Shown here: piece after piece, positions 1-8,321 of the stretch
Layout: each line of letters begins with the position of its first letter
Position numbering within the stretch: the stretch's first letter is position 1
Origin: Epibacterium ulvae
GTDB taxonomy: Bacteria; Pseudomonadota; Alphaproteobacteria; Rhodobacterales; Rhodobacteraceae
Direction: 5' to 3'
DNA: 64,000 nt
NCBI RefSeq assembly: GCF_900102795.1
Contig: NZ_FMWG01000005.1
Location: 1 to 64,000, forward strand
Notes under the pieces: model-generated
Databases searched by the model: none
Told to the model about the DNA's origin: nothing
Seen by the model: only the letters and a program-made list of their open reading frames with translations
Program-made: the position numbers and the translations under genes

Positions 1-2
1 AG

Positions 3-79
3 TGGCGCGGTTGACGGGGCTCGAACCCGCGACCCCCGGCGTGACAGGCCGGTACTCTAACCAACTGAGCTACAACCGC
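3..79 (-). tRNA. tRNA-Asp (anticodon GTC)
   Basis: The minus strand folds into a 77-nt cloverleaf. The acceptor arm pairs GCGGTTG with CAACCGC, followed by discriminator G and an encoded CCA at 3-5. The seven-base anticodon loop carries GTC, and the T-arm has GGTTCGAGCC. It sits beside a tRNA-Val gene, and the accessory region begins next to it. Confidence 0.95.
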
Positions 80-372
80 TTGCTGCTCATCCAGCGTCTC
101 TGCTGAATGTTGCGCTGTAATATGCGCCACCCCGCGCACCGTCAAGCGGTGTTTTCGCATTTTTGTTTTTTTATTCGCCTTTTTTCTACGATGCAGCTCA
201 ACCCATTGAGAACGATATGAAAAGCAAGGAAGGTCTCTGATAATTCTGAGGTGACATATTCCGAAGGAAACCAAAGGGGGAAGCTGGGCACCATCAAACA
301 TCACCACAGGTAAAACAGATACAATAGCGAAATGTTCTTTGACCGGGGCCCATCACACTATAACGCGAAGTG

Positions 373-585
373 CCTTAGCTGTACGGAAACAGACTGCTGA
401 GGCGCAAAAGCAAATTGATGCCCAGTTGGATCGCATTGTTCAAAGTGACAGCCCAACAGTGATCAAGGCGAATGAGAAAAAGATCGTCACTCTTGAGACA
501 AGGAAGATCCTGTTAGAAGAAAATCAAGAAAAACCAGCCCGTTCGACACGTGACTTTGACGTCGCGCTAGAACACACCAATCATC
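373..585 (+). pseudogene. Decayed C-terminal fragment of a large serine recombinase (relic A)
   Basis: The translated stretch contains QTAEAQKQIDAQLDRIVQSD and then ARSTRDFD. It closely matches the C-terminal coiled-coil part of the recombinase at 16448-17887, with point differences throughout. Similarity ends near base 585, the last third of the domain is gone, and nothing of the catalytic or zinc-ribbon parts lies upstream. The fragment lies just before a tRNA-Val gene, the same arrangement as the longer copy 17 kb away. I infer an older integration event that has decayed. The nearby open frame has no credible start. Confidence 0.8.
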
Positions 586-633
586 CAATCCATCCAAGGC
601 TTTATCCAGCCCCTTACATATTTTGCGGAATAA

Positions 634-709
<76 letters not shown>

Positions 710-791
710 GGTGAGCGCGGATTTAAGGAAAACCCACAATGAGCGCAAGAGGAAAAAGAATGTTTTTTGAAAAAACTCATTCACGGCGATC

Positions 792-1367
792 TCAACGGCG
801 TAGCACTGTTTCCGCGCCCGCTTTCAATACATAAACACAGCCCTGTTCATTTGGTAACCTTGCCATCTCGTCTCGGGGCAGACCGCATAAGATCCCCCGA
901 ACCACCTGCCCCAAAAGCCCGTGAGCGATGATGACGCTTGGACGCTCTAATTCAGTTAGAAAATCAAACGTGCGATCATAAAGGCTCTGCCACCCCTCCC
1001 CATCTGGAGCGGCACAGAACAGATCCAGATGACGCGGGTTTGCTGCATAGATTTCAGGATAATCTCTCTCAACTTCAGGCAATGTCATACCCTGAAATCG
1101 CCCTGCCTGCGCCTCGGCTAAACGTTCATCTGTATGAAAGCTACCCCCATCTAATGCAATCTCTGCAGTCGCCTGCGCGCGCCCAAGCGGTGATGCATAG
1201 CAAGCCGGGTCATCTGCAAGGATTGATGAAAGTATGCTTTTTTGGGCCTCGGCATGCAAAAGGCCACGCTCAGTGAGCTGCGATTCCAATTGTCCCTGAA
1301 TACGTCGCTCCGCATTCCATTCCGTCTCACCATGTCTGAGAAACCAGATTGTTGGAAATGATCTCAT
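792..1367 (-). CDS. Histidine phosphatase family protein
   Basis: This 191-aa protein belongs to the phosphoglycerate-mutase-like histidine phosphatases. The N-terminal signature LRHGETEWN supplies the catalytic histidine and arginine. A later IIAHGLLGQVVRGIL segment supplies the second histidine. The start at 1367 places the signature about ten residues in, as usual for the family; an upstream in-frame start would add 29 residues unlike the family. The substrate cannot be told from sequence; relatives act on sugar phosphates, cobalamin intermediates or nucleotides. It stands alone between tRNA-Val and a transposase relic, inside the accessory region. Confidence 0.85.
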   Translation of the reverse strand: MRSFPTIWFLRHGETEWNAERRIQGQLESQLTERGLLHAEAQKSILSSILADDPACYASPLGRAQATAEIALDGGSFHTDERLAEAQAGRFQGMTLPEVERDYPEIYAANPRHLDLFCAAPDGEGWQSLYDRTFDFLTELERPSVIIAHGLLGQVVRGILCGLPRDEMARLPNEQGCVYVLKAGAETVLRR

Positions 1368-1739
1368 ATTAAGCCGCCTGAAAATTACATATGCTGACTT
1401 CCTAGACCATCTATAGCCCTTAAGCCCAGCAATTGTTGTTTTCTTGAAACTCAATCAAAGAACGAAGCAAATAGCATGCTAGTGTTGGTGTGCTTACCAG
1501 CCCGTGAAACAGCGGCTAAATATCATCAACGTTCAAATGACTGCCCACATCTAATATTGCACGATAACGAAAAACTACGCAGTTTTTCAATTCATTACAT
1601 AGAAATTCACACGCCTTCCGGGGGATTCCACACTGGGTCAGATGAGCAGATTCTAGAATCTTTTGCGGCGGATAAAGTGCTTTCTGCGCTAGAGGAAAGG
1701 TTTGAGGTTTTGCGTGTGCAAGCGCAAGCTGAGCTCGAC
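1368..1739. other. Intergenic stretch without a recognised gene
   Basis: These bases separate the histidine phosphatase start from the transposase relic. An open frame crosses them on the plus strand, but its translation resembles no family I know and runs out of frame into the transposase relic. It is probably debris upstream of the insertion-sequence remnant. Confidence 0.5.
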
Positions 1740-2130
1740 AAACGTGATCTATGTTATGACAGAACCTGTTCGCCCTGCGTGGCGCCCGACTTTCATTGGT
1801 TCGGACAACGGCCCGCTTGCCATTTTCGTTCGGACCAATCGTCCAACATGGCTCACTTCGTTGCACAATCTATCAGGGATTAATTCGCCACCGTTGGCGC
1901 CAAGAGCACCAATATCGAGCGATGGGTCACCCCAGGAAAACGGATATTGCGAAAGCCTCAACGGTCGGATGCGAGATGAACGGCTTAACGGAGAGATTTT
2001 CTACAGCTTGTACGAGGCCCAAATTCTGATCGAATAATGGACAACACCAAGAGGCACCACAGTGCCTTGGGCGATCGCCCACGAGCCCCGGAAATCATCA
2101 TCCCAATGGATCAAAGAGAGGCCAACGATG
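1740..2130 (+). pseudogene. IS3-family transposase (OrfB) C-terminal relic
   Basis: The translation shows an SDNGP motif, then GSPQENGYCESLNGRMRDE, the Asp and Glu parts of the DDE integrase core of IS3-type OrfB. The usual ending follows (NTKRHHSALGDRPRAPE), but only after an in-frame stop near 2035 and a frame change. The segment between the Asp and Glu motifs is scrambled, and the N-terminal half and OrfA are absent. I see no terminal inverted repeats. It is a dead remnant, consistent with gene turnover in this region. Confidence 0.8.
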
Positions 2131-2192
2131 CACTAAAATCAAACTGGAGCAATCAGATGTGGCCCCTCAGTTGGTCTCTCTTTGATCCGGGA

Positions 2193-3047
2193 TTAAACGA
2201 ACTTTCGGAACAATTTGGTACGGTCAAATGCAGCTTCTAGCGCGTCTGTCCGCGCCTCCACGGTGTCCCATAGTTGTTCCTGCGCACGGGCAATTGCACA
2301 TTCCAGAAGCACCAAGATAGAAGCCATTGAGTCCCATGCAGACGGAGCTGCAATCCGAGAACTGAAAGTGAGTTTTGCGATATTATGAATGGGAGAGCGC
2401 CATTGATCGGTAAACAGTATCACCTCTGCGCCCTGCTCATAACACATCTGCCCCATAGCGAGCGTCGTGTTCTCATATCGCCGGACATCCAGAACAATCA
2501 GGATGTCGCCTTTTTTTATATCCAACAGATCATGTGGCCAAGACGCGGTCATTGGTAAGAGGCGCACATTCGGGCGGATCATTTGTAGGTGAAGATAGAG
2601 GTATTGAGCGAGCGTGCTTGTGATACGGCCTCCAGCGACAAATACCGTGCGATTGGCGTCGCAAACTAGATCGCATAGGCTGTCAAATTCATCAGGATCT
2701 ATGTCATCCAGCGTACGCTTTTGGTTTTCCAGTACCTGTCGAGAATAGCGATTTAGAATATGCTCTTCGGGCAGATCAGTTTTCCACATATCCCGTTTTG
2801 CGATGGGATCGGAGATCATTTCTTTTAGCTCGCCTCTCAGTGCGACTTGAAACTGCGCATACCCCTCTACACCGACTTTTTGCAACATCCGCGTGATCGT
2901 GGTTGTCGAGACCGACGCCTTGGCTGCCAGTTCGGTGATACTGCCCAAACCAGCAATGGGATAATCATCCAAAAGAAACCCAATCAATTGACGCTCTGAC
3001 GGTGTCATTTTGTCTCGTGCGGCCAGAATTTTGTCAGAAATCGTCAT
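2193..3047 (-). CDS. MurR/RpiR family transcriptional regulator
   Basis: This 284-aa regulator has an N-terminal helix-turn-helix of the RpiR type (MTPSERQLIGFLLDDYP, then ELAAKASVSTTTITRMLQKVG) and a C-terminal SIS sugar-isomerase-like domain from about residue 120 (TVFVAGGRITSTLAQYLYLHL). The start at 3047 has AAAGAGG 7 bases upstream and puts the helix-turn-helix at the N-terminus. It is transcribed divergently from the catabolic operon beginning at 3160 and is its likely regulator. SIS domains usually bind phosphosugars, but in amine or amino-acid operons the effector is often unknown. Confidence 0.9.
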   Translation of the reverse strand: MTISDKILAARDKMTPSERQLIGFLLDDYPIAGLGSITELAAKASVSTTTITRMLQKVGVEGYAQFQVALRGELKEMISDPIAKRDMWKTDLPEEHILNRYSRQVLENQKRTLDDIDPDEFDSLCDLVCDANRTVFVAGGRITSTLAQYLYLHLQMIRPNVRLLPMTASWPHDLLDIKKGDILIVLDVRRYENTTLAMGQMCYEQGAEVILFTDQWRSPIHNIAKLTFSSRIAAPSAWDSMASILVLLECAIARAQEQLWDTVEARTDALEAAFDRTKLFRKFV

Positions 3048-3124
3048 AGAAAGCCTCTTTTCTAAGTGTTTGCACAGAAAATCACAAAACAAGGTGGGAT
3101 GAAAATATTCATTCTGAAAAAATA

Positions 3125-3153
3125 TTGACAGAAAAAATTAATGTGGAAATTAT
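3125..3153 (+). promoter_or_regulatory. Sigma-70-type promoter of the catabolic operon
   Basis: A perfect TTGACA -35 (3125-3130) is followed by a 17-base spacer and AATTAT (3148-3153), four of six matches to the -10 consensus. Transcription would begin at about 3160, the A of the start codon, so the transcript may be leaderless. The surrounding divergent region is AT-rich with several GAAAA(T)ATT repeats that could bind the RpiR protein. Confidence 0.5.
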
Positions 3154-3159
3154 TTAACC

Positions 3160-3933
3160 ATGGAATCGCAAACACCATATAATTCTTACGGACCAGTGGC
3201 GCGGATCGTACCCATCCCCGAGGGATCGAAAGTATGCGTCGTGTGCGAGCATGCGTCGAACCGAATTCCTAAAAAACTTGGAAGCCTTGGACTGAGCGAC
3301 ACGGCGCTGCTCACTCACATTGCATGGGACCCAGGTGCGTTACCGGTGGCCGAAGCTCTGACTACGCATCTTGCTGGCGGTGCAATTTTTGGCTGCGTCT
3401 CCCGGTTGGTCTATGACTGCAATCGTCCTCCGGAAGCGCCAAGTGCAATGCCTGCTAGAAGCGAACAATATGATATCCCTGGCAACTCGTCGCTTAACTC
3501 AAAGGCCCGCAATGAACGCACGGAGGCGGTTTATGTCCCCTTCTCAAAATATATTGCTGCTGAGATTGAAAGAGGCGGGCCGACGTTGTCACTTCTGGTA
3601 ACAATCCATAGCTTCAACCCTGTGTACCACGGCAAACAACGAACAACCGAAGTGGGGCTCTTACACGGCTCTGATGACCGATTTGCTCGTGCGATGATTG
3701 AAAACATGTCGACCGACTTCCCCTTCGCAGCTTCGTTGAATGAACCTTATTCGGCCGCCGATGGGGTCGCTCATACGCTTGAGTTGCACGGGGTTAAGAA
3801 TGGCCTTCTGAACGTCATGATCGAAATTCGCAACGATCTGATTTCCAACGAGAGACAGCAGGCAGAGATGGCAGCCGCGCTTGCGCCGTGGATACAATCT
3901 ACTCTGGATCAATTCGAGAGCACGCCTGGATGA
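3160..3933 (+). CDS. N-formylglutamate amidohydrolase family protein
   Basis: This 257-aa protein belongs to the HutG-type family that hydrolyses N-formylglutamate to glutamate and formate. The N-terminal block has VCEHASNRIP and then HIAWDPGA, with the metal-binding Glu/His and the conserved Asp. SRLVYDCNRPP follows, then VTIHSFNPVY and a late MIEIRND. Here it heads a TRAP-transporter and gamma-glutamyl-ligase operon and not a histidine-utilisation operon. I infer that it cleaves an amide of glutamate formed in that pathway. The start has no clear ribosome-binding site, and the promoter suggests a leaderless message. The last bases overlap the next gene by ATGA. Confidence 0.85.
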   Translation: MESQTPYNSYGPVARIVPIPEGSKVCVVCEHASNRIPKKLGSLGLSDTALLTHIAWDPGALPVAEALTTHLAGGAIFGCVSRLVYDCNRPPEAPSAMPARSEQYDIPGNSSLNSKARNERTEAVYVPFSKYIAAEIERGGPTLSLLVTIHSFNPVYHGKQRTTEVGLLHGSDDRFARAMIENMSTDFPFAASLNEPYSAADGVAHTLELHGVKNGLLNVMIEIRNDLISNERQQAEMAAALAPWIQSTLDQFESTPG

Positions 3934-4511
3934 GAGCTATGCAGGCATATGTGCGTGCGGTCGACGCGATAAATTACCGGATCGGCCGGTTTATGATGTG
4001 GGGGCTGTTTGGGTTGATGGGCATCCTTCTTTGGTCCTCGATCTCGAAAACGTTCTTTCTGCCTTCGCTTTGGACGCTGGAACTGGCGCAATTCGCACTT
4101 GTAACATACTACCTTTTGGGCGGACCATATTCGATCCAATTGGGGTCAAACGTCCGCATGGATCTGTTTTATGGTAACTGGTCACATCAACGCAAAGCTT
4201 GGTTTGATGCCTGCACGGTTCTGTTCCTGATCTTCTATCTTTCTGTTTTGCTCTATGGCAGCCTGAGCTCCACAGCCTATTCACTTGGGTACTGGGGCTC
4301 AGAGCCAATAACTTTCTTCACTGGCCTGATAACAGGTGAAGAAGACATCGGGCGCTTGGAGCGGTCCTCTACCGCTTGGCGCCCCGTGATCTGGCCGGTG
4401 AAATCTATCATGGCCCTCGGCTTTTTCTTGATGCTGCTGCAGGCGATATCGGAACTGTTCAAAGACATTGCCCGCATTCGAGGTGAAGAAATCGGGAGCC
4501 CGCAGCAGTGA
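3930..4511 (+). CDS. TRAP transporter small permease (DctQ type)
   Basis: This 193-aa membrane protein has four predicted hydrophobic segments, starting near FMMWGLFGLMGILLWSSI and ending with SIMALGFFLMLLQAI. The pattern fits the small TRAP subunit that joins the large permease to the binding protein. The start at 3930 overlaps the upstream stop as ATGA and gives a normal family length. The next gene again overlaps at its 3' end, so translation of the three genes is probably coupled. Confidence 0.88.
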   Translation: MRAMQAYVRAVDAINYRIGRFMMWGLFGLMGILLWSSISKTFFLPSLWTLELAQFALVTYYLLGGPYSIQLGSNVRMDLFYGNWSHQRKAWFDACTVLFLIFYLSVLLYGSLSSTAYSLGYWGSEPITFFTGLITGEEDIGRLERSSTAWRPVIWPVKSIMALGFFLMLLQAISELFKDIARIRGEEIGSPQQ

Positions 4512-5827
4512 GCCAAGAGTATATCGCAATATTCATGTTCGCCACGATGATGGTGATGCTCTTTACCGGACAACGGGTTTTCGGCGCAATTGGTGCTGTT
4601 GCCACAATTGCCGCACTGGCGCTTTGGGGAACGGGCGGGCAAGATATACCGTTTTCTGCGACCATGAAACTGATGAAATGGTATCCGCTTCTGACTCTGC
4701 CCATGTTCATTTTCATGGGCTATGTCCTCAGCGAAAGCCGTCTTGCGGACGACTTGTACCGTATGTTCCATGTCTGGTTTGGATCGGTGCAGGGTGGACT
4801 TGCCATTGGGACGATTGGCTTGATGGTTCTGGTATCGGCTATGAATGGCCTTTCGGTTGCAGGTATGGCCATTGGGGCGACAATTGCGCTGCCCGAATTG
4901 CTTCGACGTGGCTATGATAAACTGATGGTGACTGGCGTAATCCAAGCTGGCTCCAGTCTTGGAATTCTCGTGCCGCCCTCTGTGGTTCTGGTGTTATATG
5001 CCATGATTGCCCGTCAGCCAGTCGGCCAACTTTGGCTTGCCGGGATAGTCCCTGGCCTGATGATGGCCGCGATGTTTGTATTTTATATCTGGTTGCGTTG
5101 CCGTCTTCAGCCAGAGCTTGGCCCGGCGATGCCAAATGCAGGTAATGTGCCGCGTGCCGAAAAACTGAAACTGCTGGGAGCTGGTGCGCTGCCGCTTGCA
5201 ATTTTTGCCGCCATGATGGTGCCTTTTGTAAACGGTTGGACCTCTTTGGTTGAAAGCTCCGCTGTCGGCGCTGTAACCGCTCTTGTTGCATCTATTCTTA
5301 AGGGACGCATGTCTTGGAAGGTCCTTGAGACCTGCACCAAACAAACTCTAGGAATTTCCTGTATGTTCATGTGGATCATACTGGCAGCCCTCGGGTTTGG
5401 GGCGGTTTTTGATGGTCTAGGTGCGGTAAAAGCCATCGACAATCTGTTTACCGAGCAAATGGGCCTGAGCCCCTGGATGATCCTTATCCTGATGCAGCTG
5501 AGTTTCATCGTAATGGGGACCTTCTTGGATGACACCGCCATGCTGGTCATTGTGGCCCCACTTTATGTGCCGCTGGTCGGCGTTCTTGGGTTTGACTTGA
5601 TCTGGTACGGGGTACTTTACACAATCACGACACAAATCGCTTATATGACCCCCCCCTTCGGCTATAATCTGTTCCTTATGCGAGCCATGGCCCCGCCGGA
5701 GGTGAGCCTTTACGATATCTATCGCTCCATAATCCCATTCGTCGGTGTGATGGTACTTGCCCTCATCTTAATTATGGCATTCCCGCAGATCGCCCTTTGG
5801 TTGCCGGAGTATGTCTACGGAAAATAA
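4508..5827 (+). CDS. TRAP transporter large permease (DctM type)
   Basis: This 439-aa polytopic protein has the usual DctM length and about twelve hydrophobic segments. It contains the family-typical GSSLGILVPPSVVLVLYAM and late TPPFGYNLFLMRA segments. It forms the sodium-driven translocation channel with the small subunit. The GTG start at 4508 overlaps the stop of the upstream gene by four bases. The substrate is set by the binding protein at 5878. Confidence 0.92.
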   Translation: MSQEYIAIFMFATMMVMLFTGQRVFGAIGAVATIAALALWGTGGQDIPFSATMKLMKWYPLLTLPMFIFMGYVLSESRLADDLYRMFHVWFGSVQGGLAIGTIGLMVLVSAMNGLSVAGMAIGATIALPELLRRGYDKLMVTGVIQAGSSLGILVPPSVVLVLYAMIARQPVGQLWLAGIVPGLMMAAMFVFYIWLRCRLQPELGPAMPNAGNVPRAEKLKLLGAGALPLAIFAAMMVPFVNGWTSLVESSAVGAVTALVASILKGRMSWKVLETCTKQTLGISCMFMWIILAALGFGAVFDGLGAVKAIDNLFTEQMGLSPWMILILMQLSFIVMGTFLDDTAMLVIVAPLYVPLVGVLGFDLIWYGVLYTITTQIAYMTPPFGYNLFLMRAMAPPEVSLYDIYRSIIPFVGVMVLALILIMAFPQIALWLPEYVYGK

Positions 5828-5877
5828 TCAGAATGTCCGGCTAAAGGACATCCTAACCCTTCAGAGAGGAAAGCCAC

Positions 5878-6912
5878 ATGACAACCAGACGTAAGTTTCT
5901 AACCACCGCTGCCGTGGGCGCAGCGACCGCGCCGTTGGCGACGCCGGCCCTGGCCCAAGGCACCATTAAGTGGCGCATGCAAACCTATGCGGGACCAGCA
6001 TTGGCCGCCCATGTTATAGATCCTGCAATCGAGATGTTCAATAAAATCGCAGGCGACCGCATGCAGATAGAACTGTTCTATGCGGACCAGCTTGTCCCAA
6101 CCGGCGAATTGTTCCGCGCGATGCAAAAAGGCACGATCGATGCGGTTCAATCTGACGATGACTCTATGGCATCCCCAACGGATGTGACCGTTTTCGGCGG
6201 CTACTTTCCGTTTGCGTCTCGTTACTCGTTGGATGTGCCAGTCCTGTTCAACCAATATGGTCTGAATGAGATCTGGGACGAACAGTATTCCGCAGTGGGC
6301 GTCAAGCATATCAGCGCAGGATCATGGGACCCATGCCACTTTGCGACCAAAGACCCAATTAACTCACTTGCGGATCTCAAGGGTAAACGTGTCTTTACCT
6401 TCCCGACTGCGGGCCGCTTCCTTAGCCAGTTTGGTGTCGTGCCGGTCACGCTTCCATGGGAAGACATCGAGGTCGCGGTTCAAACCGGTGAGCTTGATGG
6501 CATCGCCTGGTCTGGCATCACCGAAGACTACACAGTTGGCTGGGCAGATGTGACCAACTACTTCCTGACCAACAATATCTCCGGTGCTTGGGCGGGATCA
6601 TTCTTTGCCAATATGGATCGCTGGAACGAACTTCCAGAAGATCTTCAAACGCTGTTCCGCGTTTGTTGTGATCAGTCGCACTACTATCGTCAGTGGTGGT
6701 ATTGGGGAGGGGAAGCCAACCTGCGCGTCAACGGTACGAAAATGCAACTCACTTCCATTCCTGATGATGAATGGGCACAGGTCGAAAACGCTGCGGTTGC
6801 CTTCTGGGATGAGATTGCCGCGGAAGGCCCAATCCAGGCAAAGGTTATTGATATCTTCCGCAAGTACAACGCTGACATGCAGAAGGCCGGTCGGCCTTAT
6901 CGTTATGGCTAA
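5878..6912 (+). CDS. TRAP transporter substrate-binding protein (DctP type)
   Basis: This 344-aa periplasmic binding protein starts with a twin-arginine signal (MTTRRKFLTTAAVGAATAPL, cleavage after ALA near residue 26), so it is probably exported folded by Tat; tatABC lies at 60.7-62.2 kb. The mature part (IKWRMQTYAG onward) resembles the mannitol/chloroaromatic/2-oxoacid-type branch, with a WSGITEDY segment and an aromatic QWWYWGGEAN segment. The ligand is unknown. Ribosome-binding sequence GAGAGGAAAG precedes the ATG. A strong stem-loop follows the stop codon. Confidence 0.88.
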   Translation: MTTRRKFLTTAAVGAATAPLATPALAQGTIKWRMQTYAGPALAAHVIDPAIEMFNKIAGDRMQIELFYADQLVPTGELFRAMQKGTIDAVQSDDDSMASPTDVTVFGGYFPFASRYSLDVPVLFNQYGLNEIWDEQYSAVGVKHISAGSWDPCHFATKDPINSLADLKGKRVFTFPTAGRFLSQFGVVPVTLPWEDIEVAVQTGELDGIAWSGITEDYTVGWADVTNYFLTNNISGAWAGSFFANMDRWNELPEDLQTLFRVCCDQSHYYRQWWYWGGEANLRVNGTKMQLTSIPDDEWAQVENAAVAFWDEIAAEGPIQAKVIDIFRKYNADMQKAGRPYRYG

Positions 6913-6924
6913 ATAGCAACGAAA

Positions 6925-6952
6925 GAGCCGAGCGACCCTTTTCGCTCGGCTC
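6925..6952 (+). other. Intercistronic stem-loop after the TRAP binding-protein gene
   Basis: A perfect 11-bp inverted repeat, GAGCCGAGCGA and TCGCTCGGCTC, with a CCCTTT loop, lies 13 bases after the binding-protein stop. No U-tract follows, so a full terminator is unlikely. It may protect the upstream message from 3' decay or reduce read-through into 6972, which would raise binding-protein levels. Confidence 0.65.
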
Positions 6953-6971
6953 CCAATATAACTGGTGCTCT

Positions 6972-8321
6972 ATGACCTTTGATGATCTGAAAAGCCAAAT
7001 CGAAACAGGCGAAATTGATACGGTTTTGACCTGTCTTGTGGATATGCAAGGACGCTTGATGGGAAAACGCTTCCATGCAGAAGCCTTCCTTGAAATCGCC
7101 GATTCCGAAACCCATTGCTGTAACTATCTGCTTGCAACTGACCTAGAGATGGCAACGCCAGATGGGTATGCTTCGACCAGTTGGCAAGGTGGTTACGGTG
7201 ATTACGTAATGAAGCCAGATCTTTCAACACTACGTCCTGTACCATGGCTTGAAGGTACGGCTTTGGTCCTATGTGATGTCTTGGATCATCATACCCATGC
7301 ACCTATCCCATTTTCACCGCGTGAACTGCTCAAGGCGCAAGTCACGCGTGCGAAATCCATGGGTTTTGATCCGATCATGGCAACCGAATTGGAATTCTTC
7401 CTGTTCGAAGGCACCCACGACCAGATCGCGCAAAATGGTTTTAGATTACAGCCGATCTCAAACTACAACGAAGACTATCATATTTTTCAGACGACCAAAG
7501 AAGAGCCGATCATGCGCCCGATCCGCAACCATTTGCGGGCGATGGGTATTCCAGTAGAGGGTTCCAAAGGCGAGGCCGAGGCTGGTCAGGAAGAGCTGAA
7601 TATCAAATATGCGGATGCTCTAGCGACCGCAGATCACCATACGCTTTCCAAACATGGGATCAAGGAAATTGCCCATTTGAATGGTGCTGCAGCGACATTC
7701 TTACCTAAATGGCATCGAGATCGCGTTGGCAGTGCCGCTCACGTGCATCAGTCGCTCTGGCAGGAAGGTACGAATGCGTTTTTTGATCCGGAGCGGCCTC
7801 TGGGGAAATCCGATTTGATGGATCACTACATGGCAGGCCTAATCAAATATGCGCCGGACTATACCTATTTCATGGCACCCTATGTAAACAGCTACAAACG
7901 CTTCGCTAAAGGAACCTTTGCACCAACTCAAATCGTCTGGTCCGTAGACAATCGCACTGCTGCATTCCGCCTTTGTGGAGACAACACCAAGGCTGTTCGA
8001 GTCGAATGCCGGGTGCCCGGATCAGACATGAACCCCTATCTTGCATGCGCCGCGATGTTGGCCGCCGGGCTAAAGGGCATCGAAGAGAAGCTGTCCCTGC
8101 AAGAGCCCTTTACGGGCGACGCTTATGAAACTCAAAATTCCAATGAAATCCCCAATACTCTGCGCGATGCCAAAGATTCTTTGAGTGCCTCTGCTATGCT
8201 GCGAGAGGCCTTCGGAGACGAGGCCGTCGCCCATTATACGCGTGCCGCTGAGGTCGAAATCGAGGATTTCAACCGTGTTGTCACTGACTATGAAATTGCA
8301 AGAGGCTTTGAAAAGGCGTGA
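6972..8321 (+). CDS. Glutamine synthetase family protein (gamma-glutamyl-amine ligase type)
   Basis: This 449-aa protein has the glutamine-synthetase fold of the class that ligates glutamate to amines (PuuA, GmaS and IpuC relatives). Motifs in order are MATELEFFLFEG, KGEAEAGQEELNIKYADAL, AAHVHQSLW and CGDNTKAVRVECRVPGSDMN, which give metal, glutamate and ATP-site residues. The true nitrogen-assimilation GlnA has a different adenylylation loop. Downstream alcohol and aldehyde dehydrogenases suggest the acceptor amine carries a hydroxyl group, for example an amino alcohol; this is inference. The four-base junction with the next gene indicates coupling. Confidence 0.85.
   Translation: MTFDDLKSQIETGEIDTVLTCLVDMQGRLMGKRFHAEAFLEIADSETHCCNYLLATDLEMATPDGYASTSWQGGYGDYVMKPDLSTLRPVPWLEGTALVLCDVLDHHTHAPIPFSPRELLKAQVTRAKSMGFDPIMATELEFFLFEGTHDQIAQNGFRLQPISNYNEDYHIFQTTKEEPIMRPIRNHLRAMGIPVEGSKGEAEAGQEELNIKYADALATADHHTLSKHGIKEIAHLNGAAATFLPKWHRDRVGSAAHVHQSLWQEGTNAFFDPERPLGKSDLMDHYMAGLIKYAPDYTYFMAPYVNSYKRFAKGTFAPTQIVWSVDNRTAAFRLCGDNTKAVRVECRVPGSDMNPYLACAAMLAAGLKGIEEKLSLQEPFTGDAYETQNSNEIPNTLRDAKDSLSASAMLREAFGDEAVAHYTRAAEVEIEDFNRVVTDYEIARGFEKA

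Noticed and set aside
1476-1883. Open frame of about 135 codons between the histidine phosphatase and the transposase relic
   Set aside because: Its translation resembles nothing known, and its second half is the transposase relic read in the wrong frame.
3050-3124. TGAA-N4-TTCA and GAAAA(T)ATT repeats as RpiR operators
   Set aside because: The region is so AT-rich that such short repeats arise by chance; no longer palindrome was visible.
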